Shown here: positions 59,756 through 64,000 of the stretch, piece by piece | Numbering within the stretch: position 1 is the first letter of the stretch | Layout: each line of letters begins with the position of its first letter | Source: Gaiellasilicea sp963850995 | GTDB lineage: Bacteria > Actinomycetota > Thermoleophilia > Gaiellales > Gaiellaceae | Assembly: GCA_963850995.1 (NCBI GenBank) | Contig: CAWKNQ010000021.1 | Span: 1 to 64,000 of the forward strand | Length of the DNA: 64,000 nt | Direction: 5' to 3' | Position numbers and translations under genes: made by a program | Notes under the pieces: model-generated | Databases searched by the model: none | Seen by the model: only the letters and a program-made list of their open reading frames with translations | What the model was told of the DNA's origin: nothing

Positions 59756-60393
59756 GGACCGGCAGGATCAGACTCGTTCTGGCCGAGGACCACGCGCTGA
59801 TGCGCGACGCCATCAGGGTGGTGCTGGACGGGGTCGAGGACATCGAGCTCGTCGGGGAAGCGGCGAGCGGGCAGGAGCTCCTGGCCCTGGTCGCGAAGGT
59901 CGACCCGGACTTCGTCTTGCTGGACGTCCAGCTGCCCGGCCTCGACGGGCTCGCCTGCCTGGAGGCGCTTGCGGCGCAGCATCCGCGCGTCCGCGTCGCG
60001 ATGCTCTCGGCGGTCGACGACCGCCAGGTGATCGAGTCGGCGTTCCGGCGCGGCGCGCGCGCATACATCCGCAAGACGGTGAACCCGTTCGACCTGCCCG
60101 CCGCCATCCGCCAGATCGTCGACGAGACCGTGATCCACCGGCCGCTCGACGCCGTCTCGGCGGGGAGCGCAGCGACGACGTCGACGCTGTCCGCCAAGGA
60201 GGCGACCGTGCTCGCCGAGCTCTCGCAGGGGTGCTCGAACAAGGAGATCGCGCGGCGCCTCTGGCTGAGCGAGCAGACCGTCAAGTTCCACCTGCGCAAC
60301 ATCTACCGCAAGCTCGGAATCACGAGCCGCACGGAGGCGCTCCGGTACGCGTACGAGCACGATCTCGCGCCTGTCCCCACCGGCACCGAGTAG
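59752..60393 (+). CDS. Response regulator, NarL/FixJ family (orphan)
   Basis: TTG 59752 is chosen because it forms a four-base overlap with the gene before. 213 residues. Receiver LVLAEDHALMRDAIRVVLDG, phospho-Asp in VLLDVQLPGLDG, AYIRKTVNPFDLPAAIRQIV. HTH SNKEIARRLWLSEQTVKFHL and YRKLGITSRTEALRYAYEH, nearly the same as in the regulator at 63266-63907. No kinase adjacent. Possibly shares the kinase at 62576 and controls the collagen-like gene. Confidence 0.9.
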   Translation: MRTGRIRLVLAEDHALMRDAIRVVLDGVEDIELVGEAASGQELLALVAKVDPDFVLLDVQLPGLDGLACLEALAAQHPRVRVAMLSAVDDRQVIESAFRRGARAYIRKTVNPFDLPAAIRQIVDETVIHRPLDAVSAGSAATTSTLSAKEATVLAELSQGCSNKEIARRLWLSEQTVKFHLRNIYRKLGITSRTEALRYAYEHDLAPVPTGTE

Positions 60394-60396
60394 GCG

Positions 60397-60624
60397 CTAG
60401 ATCGTCTCGAGCACGGTCGCCCGAACGTCGGGGTAGGCGCTGCCCCAGACCCCGAGGAAGAAGCGCAGCTCGGTCGCGGCCTGAGTCGCATCCGTTCCGT
60501 CCGAGAGCCAGGGCACGAGCACCTCGACGGTGTCCGAGCCGATCCTGGTCGCCACGCAGTCCGTCCTGTTGAGTGCGTCGACGAGCTCCGGAGCGAGGTC
60601 TGGGTTGCTGAGCAGGATCTTCAC
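60397..60624 (-). CDS. Small uncharacterised protein (75 residues)
   Basis: GTG 60624 (VKILLSNPDLAPELVDALNR). An upstream extension is open but low in complexity. Alternating strand-helix pattern with VEVLVPWLSDGTDATQAATE and LRFFLGVWGSAYPDV; soluble, no motif I can name. Convergent with the response regulator, only 3 nt between stops. Ends at 60397. Confidence 0.55.
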   Translation of the reverse strand: MKILLSNPDLAPELVDALNRTDCVATRIGSDTVEVLVPWLSDGTDATQAATELRFFLGVWGSAYPDVRATVLETI

Positions 60625-60815
60625 TTCTAGCGAGTATCGAGGACCCACCCGCTGCGTTCCGAGCCCGATCGGGTAGTTCGAGCACGGCGAACGGGTAGGC
60701 GCGAGGCCGCCAGGGCGCCTGACCACCCGAAAGGGAGCGCGAACTCTCCCTAGGAGTGGGTCCGTGTGGGCGCGCCGTCGAAACGATGTGGGGGCAATCA
60801 ATGGAGAGGTAGCAG

Positions 60816-61987
60816 ATGAAGCGAATTTTCATGCTTTTGGTCCCGGCGCTCATGCTCAGCGTCATCGTCGGGACGGCGGGCGGGGCGACAAAGCCGCGCA
60901 CCGTCGAGAAGCTGTGCGGTTGGGTAGAGAAGGGCGGGAACAAGGACACGTTCAACGACTTCTCGCTCGTGAAGAAGCACCCGACCGATGCTCGGTTCTG
61001 TCTCGTGGGTGTCAAGGGCAAGGCCGGGGGAGTCAAGGGCAAGCGGGGCGCTCGTGGCTTCGGCCGGCGTGAAGGGTGAGCGGGCGCCGCCGGAGCGAAG
61101 GGCTGGCACGGGCTCGACCGGAGCGACCGGCTCGACCGGCGCGAAGGGTGAGGTCGGCGCGAAGGGTGCGACCGGCGAGGCAGGGGCGAAGGGCGACGAC
61201 CGGAGCTGACCGGCGCGAAGGGCGACACCGGAGCTACTGGCGCGAAGGGCGACACCGGAGCTGACTGGCGCGACCGGCCGGCTGGCCCGCAGGGGCTCAG
61301 GGCATCCAGGGGCTGATCGGTGCTGACTGGTCCCGCAGGGTGAGCAGGGCATCATCGGTCTTACTGGGCCGATGGGCTCGACCGGCCCGACCGGTGCTGA
61401 CGGCGAAGACGGAGCGGCCGGTGCGGCTGGCCCGGCTGGTGCCGCTGGTGCTGTCGGCCCGATGGGTCCATGTCGGCCCGATGGGTAACGCTGGCCCGAT
61501 GGGTCCGACCGGCCCGGCTGGTGCTGCTGGTGCTGACGGCGACGACGGCGCGACCGGTCCTGCCGGTGCTGTCGGTCCCGCTGGCCCGGCTGGTGCTGTC
61601 GGCCCGGCTGGTGCCCCCGGCGCTGCTGGCGCTGCTGGCGCTGTTGGTCCCGCTGGCCCCGCCGGTCCTGCTGGGCCGCAGGGTCCGCAGGGCGTGAAGG
61701 GTGACACGGGTGCCCCCGGTGCTGACGGTGAGGACGGGCTCAACGGCTCGTCCATCATCACGGTCGCTGCTGACACGGTGAGTGGTCAGAAGACCTTCAC
61801 GGTCAACTGCCCGGTCATCGCTGGTGTGCAGAAGTACGCCATCTGCGGCGGCTACGACATCCAGGGCTCGGTGACGGCTTCGTACCGTTCCGACTCAGCG
61901 GGCGTCGCGACCGGCACGACCTCGTGGACGATCACGCAGACCTCGGGTAACTCCGGGTCGGGCAAGGCGTACGTCTACTGCGCGTAG
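60816..61987 (+). CDS. Secreted collagen-like protein (Gly-X-Y repeats), several frameshifts
   Basis: ATG 60816 with GGAGAGG upstream. Signal peptide MKRIFMLLVPALMLSVIVGT, ending near the GGA before TKPRTVEKLCGWVE. A 50-residue N-terminal domain follows, then Gly-X-Y repeats: Lys/Glu/Asp-rich first (GSTGAKGEVGAKGATGEAG), Ala/Pro-rich later (GPAGPAGPAGPQGPQGVKGD). The repeats cross frames at about 61070, 61205, 61260, 61320 and 61430. A C-terminal beta domain with Cys residues (FTVNCPVIAG, YAICGGYDIQGS, AYVYCA) may trimerise the triple helix. Likely a surface or matrix protein. Confidence 0.75.
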
Positions 61988-62010
61988 GTCGCAGCTTCAC
62001 CTGTACGACC

Positions 62011-62036
62011 GAGAGGCTCCCGGAAGGGAGCCTCTC
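62011..62036 (+). terminator. Rho-independent terminator of the collagen-like gene
   Basis: Stem GAGAGGCTCCC/GGGAGCCTCTC with a GGAA loop, followed by TCATTTCCCC. It is 24 nt past the stop codon. Confidence 0.75.
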
Positions 62037-62042
62037 TCATTT

Positions 62043-62352
62043 CCCCTGGCGAGAATGGCGAGACCGGAGCGATCGGCCCGGCTGGCGCTCAGGGTCCGAT
62101 CGGCCTGCAGGGACCCGTTGGACCCAAGGGCGATGTTGGTCCGAAGGGTGACACTGGCGAGACTGGTTCTCCGGGCGAGGCTGGCCCGAAGGGCGACGTC
62201 GGTCAGGCTGGCCCGCAGGGCCCGGCTGGTACGCCATCTCGGGCGGCTTCGCGCAGGGCTCGGTGACACGTTCCGCATGGCCGACGGGCACGGTCACGCA
62301 GTCGAGCGGCAACACCGACTCGCTGCGCGTGTTCGCCTACTGCATCGCGTAG
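62043..62352 (+). pseudogene. Truncated second copy of the collagen-like gene
   Basis: Directly after the terminator of the first gene, Gly-X-Y codons begin without a start (PGENGETGAIGPAGAQGPIG) and run about 60 residues. The reading then shifts near 62230 into YAISGGFAQGSVTRSAWPTG and LRVFAYCIA, ending at TAG 62350-62352. The tail matches the C-terminal domain of the first gene but lacks about 40 residues between repeat and tail. No signal peptide or promoter. Either a deletion remnant of a tandem duplicate or an assembly collapse. Confidence 0.65.
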
Positions 62353-62374
62353 CTCCAAGATAGGGAGAACGACA

Positions 62375-62397
62375 GAAGCCGCCCTCCGGGCGGCTTC
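62375..62397 (+). terminator. Rho-independent terminator after the truncated collagen-like copy
   Basis: Stem GAAGCCGCCC/GGGCGGCTTC, loop TCC, followed by GTCTTTTG. The stretch from here to 62556 shows no gene or other clear signal. Confidence 0.8.
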
Positions 62398-62556
62398 GTC
62401 TTTTGTGTGGGTCGCCGTTGTCAGCGATAGATACGTCTGCGCTCGCGCTGGGCGGCCTTGCGGATTGAGCGGAACGTCTGCTCGCGGCTGACCTATCCCT
62501 CGCCGCCGAGGAATAGACCTGCACCCCCGAAGATCGTTCCCACTTTCAACCCCCGG

Positions 62557-62578
62557 TGATCCCTCGTTTTCGGGATCA
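62557..62578 (-). terminator. Possible terminator at the end of the kinase gene
   Basis: TGATCCC/GGGATCA arms around an eight-base loop, overlapping the TGA stop of the kinase gene. No T run; weak. Confidence 0.35.
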
Positions 62579-63265
62579 GGCCGTGACGGGCGGCACCCAG
62601 CGCGGGACGTGCGCGATCACGGTCGTCGGGCCGCCCGGCCGGCTGATCAGCTCGAGCCGGCCCCCGAGGAGTCGCATCCGCTCGCGCATGCCGACCAGAC
62701 CGATCCCGTCCTGCGGCTCACCGTTCGGTTCGGCCGTCTCCGCGGTGAAGCCGCGCCCGTCGTCGCGGATCTCCATGCGCACGCCGTCGCCGTTGTCGGT
62801 CAAGTCGACAAACGCTGCCCCGGCGCTGCTGTGCTGGCGGATGTTGCTGAGCGCCTCCTGCAGAACGCGGAGCAGTGCGATTCGCTGGGAGTCGGTCAGG
62901 CTGTCGAACCGGCCGTGGAGTGTGAGCGAGGTCGAGATCCCTGTCCGTCGCTCCAGGGTCGCGAGCTCGCGCTCGACGGCCTCATGGAGCGGCTGCTGGA
63001 GCAGAGAGCGCGGCTCGAGTGAGTGCGCGAGGTCATGGAGGTCGCGGTTGAGCTCGGCGAGCTGCGCTTCGAGGTCGGCGAACGAGTCGAGCGCCTGTTG
63101 CCGGTGCTCGGGCGCGAGCAAGCGCGCCACATGGTCGCGCAGCACCCGCACGTCCTGCGCCAGGACGTAGACCTGCTGCAGCGGGCCGTCGTGCAGGTCG
63201 AAGCCGAGTCGGACGAGCAGCCGCTCGTTCGCGGCTGCGAGCCGGGGCTCGCGCTGATCAAGCAT
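62576..63265 (-). CDS. Soluble histidine kinase, HisKA_3/NarX-like
   Basis: 229 residues, ATG 63265 directly after the stop of the response regulator. No membrane segment and no sensor domain. Phospho-His box LVRLGFDLHDGPLQQVYVLA, dimer helices LAELNRDLHDLAHSLEPRSL, HATPase QEALSNIRQHSSAGAAFVDL, DDGRGFTAET and GIGLVGMRERMRLLGGRLEL. The signal must come through a partner or a cytosolic ligand. Partner of 63266-63907. Confidence 0.9.
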   Translation of the reverse strand: MLDQREPRLAAANERLLVRLGFDLHDGPLQQVYVLAQDVRVLRDHVARLLAPEHRQQALDSFADLEAQLAELNRDLHDLAHSLEPRSLLQQPLHEAVERELATLERRTGISTSLTLHGRFDSLTDSQRIALLRVLQEALSNIRQHSSAGAAFVDLTDNGDGVRMEIRDDGRGFTAETAEPNGEPQDGIGLVGMRERMRLLGGRLELISRPGGPTTVIAHVPRWVPPVTA

Positions 63266-63907
63266 CTAGGCGGACTCGATCGTGAGCGTGCCCGCGAGCC
63301 CGGTCCGGTAGGCATAGCGCGCCGCCTCGGTGCGGCTCGTGACGCCGAGCTTCCGGTAGACGTTGCGCAGGTGGAACTTGACGGTCTGCTCGCTGATCCA
63401 CAGCTGGCGGCCGATCTCGCGGTTGGAGAGCCCTCGCGTCACAGCCTCGAGCACGGAGGACTCGCGCTCGCTGAGGAGCGTCTCACCCACCGGCGCTTTG
63501 TGCTCGCGCGAGGCGACGCCCCAGACGGTGAACGTGTTGCTCTCGAGGGCGCTGCGGATCACGGTCGGGAGGTCGACGGGCGCGACCGTCTTGACGACGT
63601 AGCCTCGCGCGCCCGCCGCGCGGGCTGCCTCGATCTGCTCCTCGTCGCCGTAGCTCGAGAGGATGACGACGGCGACGTCGGCATTCTGCTTGCGCAGGCG
63701 CCGAAGGCACGCGATTCCGTCCAGCTCGGGCATGCGCACGTCGAGGAGGACGACGTCGGGCCGAAGCTCGTTCACCGCCGGCATCACGTGACTGCCGACG
63801 GAGACCTCGCCGACGATCGTGAAGTCGCTCGACTCGCCCAGCGCACGGCGGACCGCCGCCAGCATCAGCGGGTGGTCGTCCGCAACGAGTACACGCAATG
63901 GGGTCAT
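63266..63907 (-). CDS. Response regulator, NarL/FixJ family
   Basis: 213 residues, ATG 63907. VLVADDHPLMLAAVRRALGE, phospho-Asp in VLLDVRMPELDG, ILSSYGDEEQIEAARAAGAR, YVVKTVAPVDLP. HTH LSERESSVLEAVTRGLSNRE and LWISEQTVKFHLRNVYRKLG. Close paralogue of 59752-60393, especially in the DNA-recognition helix, so both may read the same sites. Runs into the kinase gene with no spacer. The remaining 93 bp to the window end show no gene. Confidence 0.92.
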   Translation of the reverse strand: MTPLRVLVADDHPLMLAAVRRALGESSDFTIVGEVSVGSHVMPAVNELRPDVVLLDVRMPELDGIACLRRLRKQNADVAVVILSSYGDEEQIEAARAAGARGYVVKTVAPVDLPTVIRSALESNTFTVWGVASREHKAPVGETLLSERESSVLEAVTRGLSNREIGRQLWISEQTVKFHLRNVYRKLGVTSRTEAARYAYRTGLAGTLTIESA

Positions 63908-64000
63908 CCTGCCGCAGGTCCTTTCGCGCCGGTCGCCGTGCCGGCGCCGGTCCCGCGAACCATCGTGCAATCGCGCGGGGATCGCATCACCCGTTCGGGC

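Noticed and set aside
60640..60815. Possible riboswitch upstream of the collagen-like gene
   Set aside because: Only a small imperfect hairpin (60732-60751) is visible. I could not match a known riboswitch core such as c-di-GMP or ydaO.
61080..61740. Regular short DNA repeats looked like a CRISPR array or minisatellite
   Set aside because: The period is 9 bp multiples coding for Gly-X-Y triplets; there are no unique spacers.
62400..62556. Small gene between the second collagen terminator and the kinase
   Set aside because: Frames are short and lack a start with ribosome binding site or TAnnnT box; nothing could be supported.

Overview
The window is about 70% G+C, has very tight gene packing, and is almost certainly actinobacterial. 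It carries cofactor F420 biosynthesis (cofC, cofD, npdG, cofE), a HemE-HemH pair, Lon, many GTGA/ATGA start-stop overlaps and many apparently leaderless starts. Together these fit a deep-branching actinobacterium of the Thermoleophilia type (Gaiellales/Solirubrobacterales). That placement is an inference from gene content; there is no rRNA in the window. I saw no tRNA, rRNA, CRISPR array, insertion sequence or prophage.

Region 1 (1-34.7 kb) is a large surface-polysaccharide locus. It encodes GDP-6-deoxyhexose synthesis (gmd, fcl), a WecA/TagO-like initiating phosphotransferase fused to a Rossmann domain, many family 4 and family 2 glycosyltransferases, and three or four polytopic membrane proteins, at least three of GT39/ArnT type. 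It also encodes a Wzx-type flippase, an ABC-2 (Wzm) permease, at least six SAM methyltransferases, a DegT-type sugar aminotransferase and a sugar-nucleotide epimerase. The genes probably build, decorate and export a heteropolysaccharide. Two proteins here carry a beta-sandwich domain that I could not assign with confidence. Most genes in this region show single-base frameshifts, so many coordinates span two or more reading frames. Genes to the right are almost all intact.

Region 2 (34.7-44.8 kb) is housekeeping. hemE, hemH, the Wzt-type ATPase of the polysaccharide exporter and a 94-residue protein form one overlapping operon. They are followed by a PolX/PHP protein, the F420 operon, a sarcosine-oxidase-like flavoprotein and DNA polymerase IV.

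Region 3 (44.8-57.4 kb) is regulatory and quality control. It holds a 957-residue LuxR-type ATPase regulator, a secreted ThuA-like protein, a class-A-beta-lactamase-fold hydrolase, an XRE-cupin regulator, Lon, an HxlR regulator, a cupin protein, and a MacB/FtsX-type ABC transporter.

Region 4 (57.4-64 kb) holds a NarL-type two-component pair divergent from the ABC transporter. Beyond it, two paralogous NarL-type response regulators (one with a soluble histidine kinase) bracket a collagen-like secreted protein and a truncated second copy.

Across the window, a TAnnnT hexamer lies 6-9 nt before many first-in-operon start codons. This is what leaderless transcription would look like. Several divergent gene pairs have start codons only about 20 bp apart and appear to share one symmetric -10 element.
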